The notes below the pieces were generated by a model. The model was not told the origin of the DNA. It saw only the letters and a program-made list of their open reading frames with translations, and did no database searches. From Lachnospiraceae bacterium (GTDB lineage: Bacteria > Bacillota > Clostridia > Lachnospirales > Lachnospiraceae): DNA of 57,076 nt. The stretch is from NCBI GenBank assembly GCA_017465475.1, contig JAFTWC010000023.1:1-57076 (forward strand), given 5' to 3'. How positions within the stretch are numbered: the first letter of the stretch is position 1; each line of letters opens with the position of its first letter. Below are positions 42,795 through 51,732 of this stretch, in pieces. Made by a program: the position numbers and the translations under genes.

Positions 42795-44012
42795 ATGGCA
42801 AAACCGGTCATTTTCCATATCGATGTTAATTCCGCTTTCCTTAGTTGGGAAGCGCACCATCGACTTCACGATTTAGGAGAAACCTTAGACATCCGTACCA
42901 TTCCTGCCATCATTGGCGGCGACAAGGAAGCACGGCACGGCATTGTGTTAGCCAAGTCCACCTTAGCCAAGCAGTGTGGTGTCATTACCGGCGAGCCCAT
43001 TGTAAAAGCACTGCAAAAGTGCCCGAACCTCTACATTGCCAAACCGAATCATACGCTGTATCTGGAACGTTCCCGGGCTTTTATGGAGCTTTTGCGCCGG
43101 TACGCTCCGGTAGTTGAACAGTTCAGTATCGATGAAGCCTTTTGCGACATGACCGGCACGGAAGGCCTGTACGGAGATTTGGTGGCTTTTGCCCATAAGA
43201 TAAAAGACGACGTAAGAGAAGAACTGGGCTTTACGGTAAATGTAGGCATTTCCGTAAACCGTCTGTTAGCCAAAACCGCCTCCGACTTTAAAAAGCCGGA
43301 CCTGGTACATACCTTGTTTCCGGAAGAACTGCCGGACAAATTCTGGCCGCTTCCCGTAGGTGATCTTCTTTACGTGGGCCACTCCACCGCAGAACGTCTG
43401 CGGGCATTAGGCATCCGCACCATCGGGGATTTGGCCCATACCGACAAAGAAATTCTTGTCTCCCACTTTAAAAAGCAGGGCATTTTCCTGCACGAAGCAG
43501 CCAACGGTATCGACACTGCTCTCGTTTCCGACGAGCCTTCCGCTTCCAAAAGCTACGGTAACTCCACCACCCTTCCTGCAGACGTGGTAAACGGTGCAGA
43601 AGCCGAACGGATACTTTTGGCTCTTTGTGAAAAAGTAGGCGCCCGCATCCGTAAGGACCGGGCTTATATTTCCATGGTGTCCGTCACCATCAAAGACACC
43701 GACTTAAAAAGCCGGAGCAGACAAGGTCAACTCGCCGCTCCGGACAATACCACCGAACAAATTTATTCTGCCGCCCGCAAGCTGTTCTACGAGCTTTGGG
43801 ACGGTTCCCCCATCCGCCTGCTGGGTGTTTCCACCGGCCACGTCACCGATGACGCCTGCTTCCAATACGACCTGTTCGACACCGGCAAGCGGGAAAAGCT
43901 CTCAAAGCTCAATGCAGCCGTGGACGAAATCCGCACAAAATTCGGCACCTCTGCCCTGAAGCGGGCCTGCTTTTTGGAGGATGATACACAGAAGAAGGAC
44001 AACGACGTGTGA
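42795..44012 (+). CDS. dinB: Y-family DNA polymerase IV
   Basis: 405 residues. Palm motifs FHIDVNSAFLSWEA (first metal Asp) and the SIDEAFCDMT catalytic Asp-Glu are intact. The thumb HhH region (YVGHSTAERLRALGI) and little-finger domain complete the fold. It is an error-prone translesion polymerase. ATG 42795 follows AGGAGG by 6 nt. The LexA box in its promoter supports SOS induction. It ends only 11 bp before the convergent sugar-permease gene. Confidence 0.93.
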   Translation: MAKPVIFHIDVNSAFLSWEAHHRLHDLGETLDIRTIPAIIGGDKEARHGIVLAKSTLAKQCGVITGEPIVKALQKCPNLYIAKPNHTLYLERSRAFMELLRRYAPVVEQFSIDEAFCDMTGTEGLYGDLVAFAHKIKDDVREELGFTVNVGISVNRLLAKTASDFKKPDLVHTLFPEELPDKFWPLPVGDLLYVGHSTAERLRALGIRTIGDLAHTDKEILVSHFKKQGIFLHEAANGIDTALVSDEPSASKSYGNSTTLPADVVNGAEAERILLALCEKVGARIRKDRAYISMVSVTIKDTDLKSRSRQGQLAAPDNTTEQIYSAARKLFYELWDGSPIRLLGVSTGHVTDDACFQYDLFDTGKREKLSKLNAAVDEIRTKFGTSALKRACFLEDDTQKKDNDV

Positions 44013-44023
44013 TTGCCGCAGGG

Positions 44024-44797
44024 TTATCCGTTCAATCGGAGTCCTTTTTTCAACTCATCACGAAACAGAAGATACCACAAAAGCACCGGCACCATAAACA
44101 GTACCGCCGCCGGCAGCAATACCTCTGCCTCATAACGTTCCGATTCACTGAACAAAAGAGAAAGATTTCTCCATTTATCCTCATTTAAATACAGCAACGG
44201 TTGTTCCACCAAATTCCATGTTTCCGCAAAGATCAAAAGTCCCACTGCAAAGATACACACCTTAAGCTGTGGCACAATACAATGCCAAATCACCTTCAGG
44301 CAGGAGTTGGTCTCCAGTCTGGCCGCTTCCACTACCGCCACATCGCATTCCCTCAAATACTGATGCAATACCACCACCGCAAGAGGAGAAAACAAAAGCG
44401 GAACAATAATCGCAAACGGTGTATTTAACAGTTTCAAATCCCGAAGGCCGATATAATTCGGCAAAATCATTACCTGTAGCGGCATCATCATCAAAATAAT
44501 ATAAATTACATAGAGCACATTTTTCCCCGGAAACTTTGCAAACCGGAAGCCGTATGCCGCGGGAATCGCAATCAAAACCGCCCCTACAGTTACACTAAAG
44601 GCATACAGCACAGAATTCCAAAACATCCGGTAAAACGGAAAGCAGTGAAAAAACAATGTTCTATATCCTACTCCCGATACCTTTCCGTTCAGCAGAAACG
44701 AACCGATTACCGTCAACACCACCGGCACCAAATACACCAGCCCCGCAAGAAGAATTGCTCCAAACAAAATCCATACCGCAATACGCTTTTTCATCAT
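44024..44797 (-). CDS. Carbohydrate ABC permease, MalG-type
   Basis: 257 residues with six membrane helices. The EAA loop reads VEAARLETNSCLKVIWHCIVPQLK, of the CUT1 sugar-permease subfamily, with the usual G replaced by N. It overlaps the upstream permease gene by ATGA. With its partner it forms a membrane channel for a sugar or sugar-like solute. No ATP-binding subunit or solute-binding protein is encoded beside it. Confidence 0.85.
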   Translation of the reverse strand: MMKKRIAVWILFGAILLAGLVYLVPVVLTVIGSFLLNGKVSGVGYRTLFFHCFPFYRMFWNSVLYAFSVTVGAVLIAIPAAYGFRFAKFPGKNVLYVIYIILMMMPLQVMILPNYIGLRDLKLLNTPFAIIVPLLFSPLAVVVLHQYLRECDVAVVEAARLETNSCLKVIWHCIVPQLKVCIFAVGLLIFAETWNLVEQPLLYLNEDKWRNLSLLFSESERYEAEVLLPAAVLFMVPVLLWYLLFRDELKKGLRLNG

Positions 44798-45600
44798 GAC
44801 TGCACCCTCCTTTGCATAGAAAGTCCCACAAGTACAATCACTAATACAAGCAACGAGGTCAGCACTGACGCAGACGCCAGGGACTGATAATCGAATTTTT
44901 GAAAATTATTATTCATATAATACTGCAAGGTATAGCTGTGATTCGGCGGATACTTGCTCCCGTAAAACAAAAAACTTTCCTTGAATATCTTAAAGGTATT
45001 CATAATTGCCAGCAACAGTGTAAACAAAATCGTCGGCGCAATTAACGGAATACTGATCTGAAGGTGCAGACGAAGCGGCTTTGCCCCGTCCAACCGGGCC
45101 GCTTCGTACACAGCTTCATCAATTGTAGTCAACGCAGCCGTCAGTAAAATAATACACAGTCCCAGATTCTTCCATACAAAAAGCGCATAAATCGGTAGCG
45201 CCGTTTCCGATGTCGCAAAAAACTCACGCCACACAATCACAACCGCAGCCGTCGGCACAAGCATAGGGAAAATAAAGAAATCCCGTAAAAAAGAGAACCT
45301 ACGCAGTGAGAAGGACAGCAAAAAGGAAAGCGTCAGTGACAACCCCATAAGCACCGGCACACCAATACCGATTAATAACAGACTGTTTTTCATGGCCAAC
45401 TGAAAAAACTCGTTTTCCATTACTTCAACATAATTTTCCGGTCCTACGAACTTCTTTTGAAACTGATTATTTATAACCGAATAGTACAGCACCCTGATAT
45501 AGGGAATCAGAAAAAAGAGGGCACAACCCAAAAAGCTCGGAACAATGCAGAACAGACAACGCAAATTCCATTTAGTACCATGACTTAATTTCTTCTTCAT
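44794..45600 (-). CDS. Carbohydrate ABC permease, UgpA/MalF-type
   Basis: 268 residues with six membrane helices. N-terminal basic stretch, then CIVPSFLGCALFFLIPYIRVLYYS typical of this subfamily, and the EAA loop YEAARLDGAKPLRLHLQISIPLI. Its start lies 29 bp inside the upstream accessory gene, an unusually long overlap. It partners the MalG-type permease that follows. Confidence 0.88.
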   Translation of the reverse strand: MKKKLSHGTKWNLRCLFCIVPSFLGCALFFLIPYIRVLYYSVINNQFQKKFVGPENYVEVMENEFFQLAMKNSLLLIGIGVPVLMGLSLTLSFLLSFSLRRFSFLRDFFIFPMLVPTAAVVIVWREFFATSETALPIYALFVWKNLGLCIILLTAALTTIDEAVYEAARLDGAKPLRLHLQISIPLIAPTILFTLLLAIMNTFKIFKESFLFYGSKYPPNHSYTLQYYMNNNFQKFDYQSLASASVLTSLLVLVIVLVGLSMQRRVQS

Positions 45601-45985
45601 TTAGTACTACAACCTCCTCCCCCTCTTTCAAGAACTCCATTCCTTCGGTGACGATTGCCGTATAGCCATCCAAGCCGTCCAATACCGGATAAAACCCATC
45701 CTTTGCTTCTCCGCATACAACCGACGTCCTCTCATATACCACGTAACGCACCTCACCGTTTTTCTCTTCTTCTCTCATGTAAAAAAGCCTTTTTCCAAAA
45801 AGCTCCTCCGGCAGTGCGGGAACATACCGCTGCTCTCCATCCAACCAAAAGCTCTTTTGATTCAAATACCCGATTCGCACCTTCGGCAAGTTAGCTTCAT
45901 AGAACCCTCTTGCAAACAGTGCAAGAAACAGCATCACTGCGTAAAACACACCGCCGATAATCAAAATCACTGTCTTTTTTTTCAT
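45572..45985 (-). CDS. Membrane-anchored accessory protein of the orphan permeases
   Basis: 137 residues: one N-terminal membrane helix (residues 4-25), then a ~110-residue beta-rich outer domain. It contains YVVYERTSVVCG, YTAIVTEGMEFLKEGEEVVVL, a pattern like the C-terminal beta-barrel of membrane-fusion (adaptor) proteins. The adaptor likeness is by eye only. The start ATG 45985 follows GGGGG by 7 nt. Its 3' end overlaps the first permease gene by 29 bp, tying the three into one unit behind the promoter at 46086-46114. Confidence 0.6.
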   Translation of the reverse strand: MKKKTVILIIGGVFYAVMLFLALFARGFYEANLPKVRIGYLNQKSFWLDGEQRYVPALPEELFGKRLFYMREEEKNGEVRYVVYERTSVVCGEAKDGFYPVLDGLDGYTAIVTEGMEFLKEGEEVVVLNEEEIKSWY

Positions 45986-46085
45986 ATGTACCCCCGTAAC
46001 ACCTTTTAGGATTTCCCGAATCAAAAACGTAACACAGTAAATACCCGTCGCTTATACAGTTTACCATATTTACCTTCATAATTCC

Positions 46086-46114
46086 ATACTATTAAGAATG
46101 TTTTAAGAATTCAA
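46086..46114 (-). promoter_or_regulatory. Promoter of the orphan-permease unit
   Basis: Leftward TTGAAT (complement of 46109-46114), 17 bp, TAGTAT (complement of 46086-46091). The remainder of 45986-46222 shows no gene. Confidence 0.5.
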
Positions 46115-46222
46115 TATACAAAAGAAAAAGTTTACATGTTTTCCTTCGTCCGTACAGTCAGACAACCATATCCTCAATCCATATAGCAGCAATAGTTTCC
46201 GAAATAAGCCAATAATGTGTAA

Positions 46223-46252
46223 AAAACCGGAGCACTAATTCACTCCGGTTTT
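46223..46252 (-). terminator. Intrinsic terminator after lipoprotein 1
   Basis: A 10-bp stem AAAACCGGAG/CTCCGGTTTT with a 10-nt loop, then TTTTTTA on the minus strand; 39 nt after the lipoprotein stop. Confidence 0.8.
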
Positions 46253-46290
46253 ATACCATCCCCCTCATTTCAAAAAATCCCCTAATCGTC

Positions 46291-47238
46291 CTACTCAAAC
46301 AATGCCTTTACCTTGTTATATTCTTCTACCCACTCCTTTGCTTTCGTTTCGACATCAGAAACCCACTGTATATCCTCCTGCATATCCTGCATCCACTGTT
46401 CCATTGCCGCTTCAAACTCTGCCTTAAGCCGGTCCCTCTCCTCACCCTCCAAAGCTGAAATCTCTGAAGGCTTCAGATCATACACCTCTCCGGTTCGTTC
46501 TCTCTTTGTCGGCGGTGTAAGCGGTACCGCATCCATCAGCTCCTTTGTCTTTTCCTTTAAAGTTTTCAGTTCCGGATAGTCGGCGCACTTTTCATAAATA
46601 TCCTCATAAACCGCCTTCACTTCCTCATACTTCTCCTTGTGATTCTCCCAAACCGTCTCCCTTAAAACACCGTCTGCCCACTCAAAAAAACTACCCAGTG
46701 TCAAGGTTCCCCAAGTCAATTCCCCAACGAGAACCTCATCCGGATCCATTTCTTCCGGATTATCCAATGCAGTCAGCACTTCTATCTCCGAGGAATATTC
46801 CTGTATCGCAGTCGTCAATGTCACTGCCAAGTCATTGGCTGCCACCTCAAACCGATATTCCATTTGCAGTACCAACTCCTTATTTAGCGACTGGCCGCAC
46901 AAGTCACAGATTCCTATGGTCATTCCTCCGTGGGCCAGCGGGGCTCCTTTTGTTTCACCACAAGACGCACACTCTTCTGCTTTCACACAGGAAGCTGCAA
47001 GAAAGCTGTGCGGAAGCGGGTCTCCCTCCGAGACTCCGCAGATTTCACAAGTCTTCGCCGATGTACAAGTCGCCTCTTTCCACCGGTGCTCCAATGCCTC
47101 GCCTTCCGTAGCCTCGCATTCCGTACAGTGTTTCGGCATCTCGCAGGTTGCCTCTTCCCAAACATGTTCATGTCCGCAACCGGCCAAAAGAAACATTCCG
47201 GACAACACCAAAACTCCCATTAACTTTTGTCTTTTCAT
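46291..47238 (-). CDS. Lipoprotein with Cys/His repeats (paralogue 1)
   Basis: 315 residues. A lipoprotein signal ends at LLAGC. Three repeats of ~25 residues follow (H-x-W, ATC, TC-x-x-C-x-x-x-EG, L-x-H), e.g. ATCTSAKTCEICGVSEG, and a final CDLCGQ. The C-terminal ~190 residues are helical and acidic (DNPEEMDPDEV, WMQDMQED). The Cys/His repeats may bind zinc; this repeat recurs in Clostridia surface proteins (from memory). Closely related to the gene at 50736-51674. ATG 47238 with GAGGAGGAG upstream is preferred over the start six codons earlier. Confidence 0.8.
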   Translation of the reverse strand: MKRQKLMGVLVLSGMFLLAGCGHEHVWEEATCEMPKHCTECEATEGEALEHRWKEATCTSAKTCEICGVSEGDPLPHSFLAASCVKAEECASCGETKGAPLAHGGMTIGICDLCGQSLNKELVLQMEYRFEVAANDLAVTLTTAIQEYSSEIEVLTALDNPEEMDPDEVLVGELTWGTLTLGSFFEWADGVLRETVWENHKEKYEEVKAVYEDIYEKCADYPELKTLKEKTKELMDAVPLTPPTKRERTGEVYDLKPSEISALEGEERDRLKAEFEAAMEQWMQDMQEDIQWVSDVETKAKEWVEEYNKVKALFE

Positions 47239-47287
47239 TTTCTTTCTCCTCCTCACTTTTTATGAGCAAATAGGTGCGCTTACCAAA

Positions 47288-47686
47288 CTATTGCCATTGC
47301 CAATCTTCCAATTGCCGCTCCAACTGCATTCCCACCGGAGCCGCCACCAAACCCGCCAGACGTAAATAAGTCAATGCAACCGGTACTCCAATCAAAGTAA
47401 CTGCGAACACACTTGCTATTAATATAAAAAGAAAGACCCACGGTGTTCCTACAAACAATAACCATAAAACATTTCCGATAAAACTGTAATCTCCTGTAGT
47501 CCCGATAACTCTTCCGTGAGGCCTTAGTGCAAACCGTGCAATCAAAAAACAGCACTTCGCAATGGGACGCCCTATGTAAGTCACATACCACAACAGACCA
47601 AACAAAGCCCATATTGCCGCAATAATCCATCCGCCGCATAATCCGAACATGAAATTCTCAATCTGCCACTTCTCTTTTGCTGTCAT
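47288..47686 (-). CDS. YccF-family membrane protein
   Basis: 132 residues with two copies of a YccF-like unit: MFGLCGGWIIAAIWALFGLLWYVTYIGRPI and then NVLWLLFVGTPWVFLFILIASVFAVTLIGVPVAL, each a helix hairpin ending in I-G-x-P. The C-terminus carries APVGMQLE, close to the family PFG motif. Function of the family is unknown. It lies 49 bp upstream of lipoprotein 1 and behind a good promoter, so the two may be co-transcribed. Confidence 0.75.
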   Translation of the reverse strand: MTAKEKWQIENFMFGLCGGWIIAAIWALFGLLWYVTYIGRPIAKCCFLIARFALRPHGRVIGTTGDYSFIGNVLWLLFVGTPWVFLFILIASVFAVTLIGVPVALTYLRLAGLVAAPVGMQLERQLEDWQWQ

Positions 47687-47761
47687 TTGTGCACCTCCCG
47701 GAAATCCTTTCTTCAGAGTTTCTTTAACACAATTGCAATTTAGTAAATTTCATTTACATAT

Positions 47762-47790
47762 ATAGTAACATATATTTTTACTATTGTCAA
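47762..47790 (-). promoter_or_regulatory. Promoter of the YccF/lipoprotein unit
   Basis: Leftward TTGACA (complement of 47785-47790), 17 bp, TACTAT (complement of 47762-47767). Confidence 0.75.
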
Positions 47791-48210
47791 TACATTTTAC
47801 CTTTGCCTGATTTGAACGATATATACTCCATTTGCAAACAATCCTTTTCTCAGGCTTTTTTCTCAAGAATCATATTTTCATGGGATTTGCCCCAAAGTTC
47901 CTTGTTTAATCACTGAAAAGAGAACAATATCTTATACTTCTCTTCCCGGATTTTCTCAAAAATGTTCATTACAGTCGTTTGTACCCAAGAAAGGAAGAAA
48001 AATTTTCTCAGAAAAAGTTCTACCGAAGGATTTGAGAAGATGCACTCGGAATGTTCAAACAAAACATGCAAAACCGCACCGAAAATGATGAACGAGAACA
48101 GTCCCGTGGGTCAAACACCATAAAAAACGGCAAAACGGCCCAAAATGGCTATATCGCCGGTATCCATCATTCTTCCGGACACTTGGCAATGCATCCCCCC
48201 TAATATACAA
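47791..48210. other. Gene-free stretch
   Basis: About 420 bp with no frame that has a ribosome site or protein-like composition, no riboswitch signature and no clear repeat. It lies between the YccF promoter and the terminator of the PII-like gene. Confidence 0.5.
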
Positions 48211-48257
48211 AAGGCCGCCGCAGTTACGAGCTTTCAAACCGTAACTGCGACAGCCTT
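48211..48257 (-). terminator. Intrinsic terminator of the DUF1538/PII-like operon
   Basis: AAGGC-x-GCCGCAGTTACG pairs with CGTAACTGCG-x-GCCTT around an 11-nt loop; TTTTG follows on the minus strand. Confidence 0.65.
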
Positions 48258-48311
48258 TTCACTTAACACTTTTTACTTATCCTTACTTTTTCTTATTTCT
48301 TTCCTGCTTTA

Positions 48312-49007
48312 TTACGCTTCCGACTTCGGCTCTTCCATCAGTGCCGTCAATCCGGCAATATCTTCTACCGGTAAGGAGAATACCACAGCCTTGGCATCGG
48401 TCTGCGGACCTGCCTTTTCCATAATGGCACGCATAATCTCCGCACGCTCGGACTTTCTCGTGGCAATATAAATCATTTCCTTTTCCGGGCTGATGGACAC
48501 GCCGAAGAACTTTGCATCTTCCTCTCTGCCGGTGCCTTTCGCATGCACCACCGTACCGCCTCTGGCGCCCACTTCTCTCGCCGCATCCATTACCATATCC
48601 GAACAACCCTTTTCCGTAATTACCGTAATCAAAGAATACTTCGCTTCCTTCATCTTCACATCCTCCGCTTCCTGCGTTTCCTGACCTTCCGTCAGATACT
48701 TCATACTCCAGGTTCCTCCGATACTTTCCATCGGGATGGACATCGCCACACCGGTACCCGGCAGATTAATTCCCATCCGGCTTACCAGACCTCCGAACAG
48801 TGCATCTACCTTTCCGGCAGCTACCACAGTCTGAATGATAATCTTCTCGTTATTTTCAATGCCAAGGTAATCCAGAATACTCTTGCTGGCAGTACCGTGC
48901 CCCAACATCTCTGTCATATGCGCAATGCCGTTCTGTTTTAAAAACGTCACATAATCTTTTTCATAGCTACGGTTCAGAATCATTAAAACCATGTTATATT
49001 TGCTCAT
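48312..49007 (-). CDS. Tandem PII-like regulatory protein
   Basis: 231 residues made of two PII-like halves: MVLMILNRSYEKDYVTFLKQNGIAHMTEMLGHGTA and later YSLITVITEKGCSDMVMDAAREVGARGGTVVHAKGTG. Both have the ferredoxin-like beta-alpha-beta pattern and T-loop position. Such proteins sense nucleotides and gate a partner membrane protein. The gene starts 14 bp inside the end of the DUF1538 gene, so the two are translationally coupled and probably physical partners. ATG 49007 sits 6 nt after GGAGG. Confidence 0.75.
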   Translation of the reverse strand: MSKYNMVLMILNRSYEKDYVTFLKQNGIAHMTEMLGHGTASKSILDYLGIENNEKIIIQTVVAAGKVDALFGGLVSRMGINLPGTGVAMSIPMESIGGTWSMKYLTEGQETQEAEDVKMKEAKYSLITVITEKGCSDMVMDAAREVGARGGTVVHAKGTGREEDAKFFGVSISPEKEMIYIATRKSERAEIMRAIMEKAGPQTDAKAVVFSLPVEDIAGLTALMEEPKSEA

Positions 49008-50583
49008 CGCCATCCTCCAATTCAAAGATTGTGTTATCAAAAATATCCACCTCTGTCTCAACTGCTTCTACCGGAATTATCGTCTTATCGTCTGTCTCAG
49101 CCACACGGAGCTTCTCTGCCTTGCGAAGCTTCAACTGATACATGAGGCCAAGAATCTGAATGGTAATAAGCGGTGTCATGGCTACCATAGCCACCACACC
49201 GAAGGCTCCCGTTACCACGTCGCCGCCCACGCCGGTACATACGCCGATGGACATAGGAAGTAAAAACGTAGCTGTCATGGGACCGGATGCAACTCCACCG
49301 GAGTCAAAAGCAATGGCCGTAAAAATCGGCGGAACAAAAAAAGATAACACAATCGCAATCAAATACCCCGGCACCAAAAAGTACATAATCGGAATATCCG
49401 CCACAATACGAAGCATGGAAAGGCCAACAGACACAGCCACACCAATGGAAAGGCTGGTACTTAATGCCTTTGGCGGTATCGCACCGGAAGTCATCTCATA
49501 CACCTGCTTATTCAATACATGTACCGCCGGCTCAGCCGTAACGATAAAGTAACCGATAAGCGCACCTAACGGCACCACAATCCAGCTAAAAGAAAGACCG
49601 CCAAGCTCTCTGCCGAGATAGTTACCTACCGTCATAAAGCCTACATTGGCTCCGCAGAGGAATAAAACCAAACCCACAAAAGTATAAACAAAACCTACTG
49701 CAATACGATAAATATTTTCTTTCTTCAGTTTCAACTTAAAAATCTGGAACAATGCAAAAAATGCCATAATCGGAAGCAACGCTTTTGACACTTCCAATAT
49801 GTATTCCGGAATCTCGTGTGCAAATAAATGCCACAAATCCTTTGAAGTCTCCACGGTAGGAATCTCTACCGGCGTATAGCTTCCGCCTTCTACACGGAAG
49901 AACAGACCCAACAGCATGACTGCCAAAATCGGTCCGATGGAGCAAAGGGCAACCAAACCGAAACTGTCATTCTGAGCGTCACTGTCGCTTCGAATGGATG
50001 CAACACCCACACCGAGAGCCATAATAAACGGCACAGTCATAGGTCCCGTAGTCACTCCGCCGGAATCAAATGCCACCGCCAGAAAAGACTTCGGCACAAA
50101 GGCCGCCAAAGCAAAGACTGCCACATAAAAGAAAATCAACAAATAGTTTAATTTCCACTTAAACAGAATTCGAAGCATGGCAACCACAAGAAACAAACCT
50201 ACACCCGCTGCCACCGAAAACACAATCACCTGATTCGGAATATTCGGCACCTGTTCCGCCAGCACCTGCAAGTCCGGCTCGGAAATCGTTACAATGGCAC
50301 CTACCAAAAAACTGATTAAAACAATAAACCACAACTTTCTGGACTTTGTCACTGCCGAACCGATATGCTCACCTACCGGCGTCATGGAAAGGTCCGCACC
50401 AAGGGTAAACATACCCATACCGATGATTACCATGGCTACACCCAGCACAAATGTCATAAGCAAATCCGTGGGTACCGGCACCACCGTGAAACAAAGCACA
50501 AAAACAATAGCCGCAATCGGCACTACCGATGCAAGTGATTCTTTTACCTTCGAAAAGAGAATAGTTCTACTGTTTCGGAACAA
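48994..50583 (-). CDS. DUF1538-family membrane transporter-like protein
   Basis: 529 residues with about 12-14 membrane helices in two repeats. Each repeat has the motif TISEPDLQVLAEQV / VTAEPAVHVLNKQV followed by AFDSGGV(T/A)(T/S)GPMT. The acidic/Gly-rich repeats look like a pore, and the duplication is internal. Substrate unknown. It uses a TTG start with GGAGG 7 nt upstream. The C-terminal acidic tail (EVDIFDNTIFELEDGDEQI) may contact the PII-like protein encoded next. Confidence 0.8.
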   Translation of the reverse strand: MFRNSRTILFSKVKESLASVVPIAAIVFVLCFTVVPVPTDLLMTFVLGVAMVIIGMGMFTLGADLSMTPVGEHIGSAVTKSRKLWFIVLISFLVGAIVTISEPDLQVLAEQVPNIPNQVIVFSVAAGVGLFLVVAMLRILFKWKLNYLLIFFYVAVFALAAFVPKSFLAVAFDSGGVTTGPMTVPFIMALGVGVASIRSDSDAQNDSFGLVALCSIGPILAVMLLGLFFRVEGGSYTPVEIPTVETSKDLWHLFAHEIPEYILEVSKALLPIMAFFALFQIFKLKLKKENIYRIAVGFVYTFVGLVLFLCGANVGFMTVGNYLGRELGGLSFSWIVVPLGALIGYFIVTAEPAVHVLNKQVYEMTSGAIPPKALSTSLSIGVAVSVGLSMLRIVADIPIMYFLVPGYLIAIVLSFFVPPIFTAIAFDSGGVASGPMTATFLLPMSIGVCTGVGGDVVTGAFGVVAMVAMTPLITIQILGLMYQLKLRKAEKLRVAETDDKTIIPVEAVETEVDIFDNTIFELEDGDEQI

Positions 50584-50735
50584 ACCAACACCTCCGTTTT
50601 TAATCTCTTTTTCTGCATGGACGGCAACCGGAAAAAAGTGCCGTCCAAACTATTGTACCACATTGCTTCTGTAAATACCAACCCGGCTATTACAAATCAA
50701 AAAAATTTATAACTTCTTAACACTCAAGACATCTT

Positions 50736-51674
50736 CTACTGAAATTGCGCTTTCAACTCTTCAAATACTTCCCCGTATTCTACCACCAGGTTATCAATTT
50801 CAATAAATTCCGTTACCGACTTCATGTAGGCTTCCTGCCACTCTGTCATAGCATCATTATAGGTCTGCATCCCCTCTTCATCCATAAAGTAATCCAAAAG
50901 CGGTGCATCATACTTTGCCCATGTCTCTTCCGACTGTTCCGGAACGGAACGCGGAACGCAATCCATAAATGCCTTTATCGTTTCCTTGAGTTCTGTTAAT
51001 TCCTCATAGTCACCGCAAAGGTTGTAAGCTTCTTCAAACAAAGCGTAGCTTGTATCATATACGGACATTCTGGACGTATATAACACTTCGTTTGCAATGG
51101 AATCCATCCAATCCAGAATATCCTGCAAGGTACGGAATCCAAGTGCGTCATATACCGCATCCACGGAATCCAGCTTATCTACAAGCAGTTCCATTGTATC
51201 CATCTTTTCATAAAGCTCTTCTAACTCTACTTCCATATCTGTCGCAAACGTCAGCAAGGATTCCAATATCTCATAATATCCGTCTTTCGTCTTGGAATCG
51301 ATTTTCTGCAATAAGCCGGTATACTGTTCCAAACCACACAACTCACAGGTTCCGAAAAAGTCTTCGTCATGCGCTACCGGCTCACCCTTTGTCTCACCAC
51401 AGGTACTGCAGGTCTCCGGTGCCACACAAGTTGCTTCCGCAAAGGAATGTCCCAATGCCTCTCCGTCCTTGTCTCCGCAAAGCTCACAAGTCTTCGGCTC
51501 GGTACAGGTAGCATCCGCATAGTCATGACCCAATGCTTCCCCTTCTGTTTCCTTACACTCAATACAGGTCTTTGCCGTATCACAGGTTGCTTCTTCCCAC
51601 TGATGTTCATGGCCGCATCCTGCCAGGCAAAATGCTCCCAACAATAACATACACAGATAGTTTCTTTTTTTCAT
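50736..51674 (-). CDS. Lipoprotein with Cys/His repeats (paralogue 2)
   Basis: 312 residues. The lipobox is FCLAGC. Three Cys/His repeats (ATCDTAKTCIECKETEGEALGH and two more) precede FGTCELCGLEQ and an acidic helical C-terminus. It shares plan and many residues with the lipoprotein at 46291-47238. The two flank the YccF gene and the DUF1538/PII-like operon. ATG 51674 has GGAAAG upstream. Possible metal-binding surface protein; role unknown. Confidence 0.8.
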   Translation of the reverse strand: MKKRNYLCMLLLGAFCLAGCGHEHQWEEATCDTAKTCIECKETEGEALGHDYADATCTEPKTCELCGDKDGEALGHSFAEATCVAPETCSTCGETKGEPVAHDEDFFGTCELCGLEQYTGLLQKIDSKTKDGYYEILESLLTFATDMEVELEELYEKMDTMELLVDKLDSVDAVYDALGFRTLQDILDWMDSIANEVLYTSRMSVYDTSYALFEEAYNLCGDYEELTELKETIKAFMDCVPRSVPEQSEETWAKYDAPLLDYFMDEEGMQTYNDAMTEWQEAYMKSVTEFIEIDNLVVEYGEVFEELKAQFQ

Positions 51675-51732
51675 ACTCTTTCCTCCAATTCGTACATAGA
51701 TGCATAAATATTACCTTGATTCCTTTATTTTG

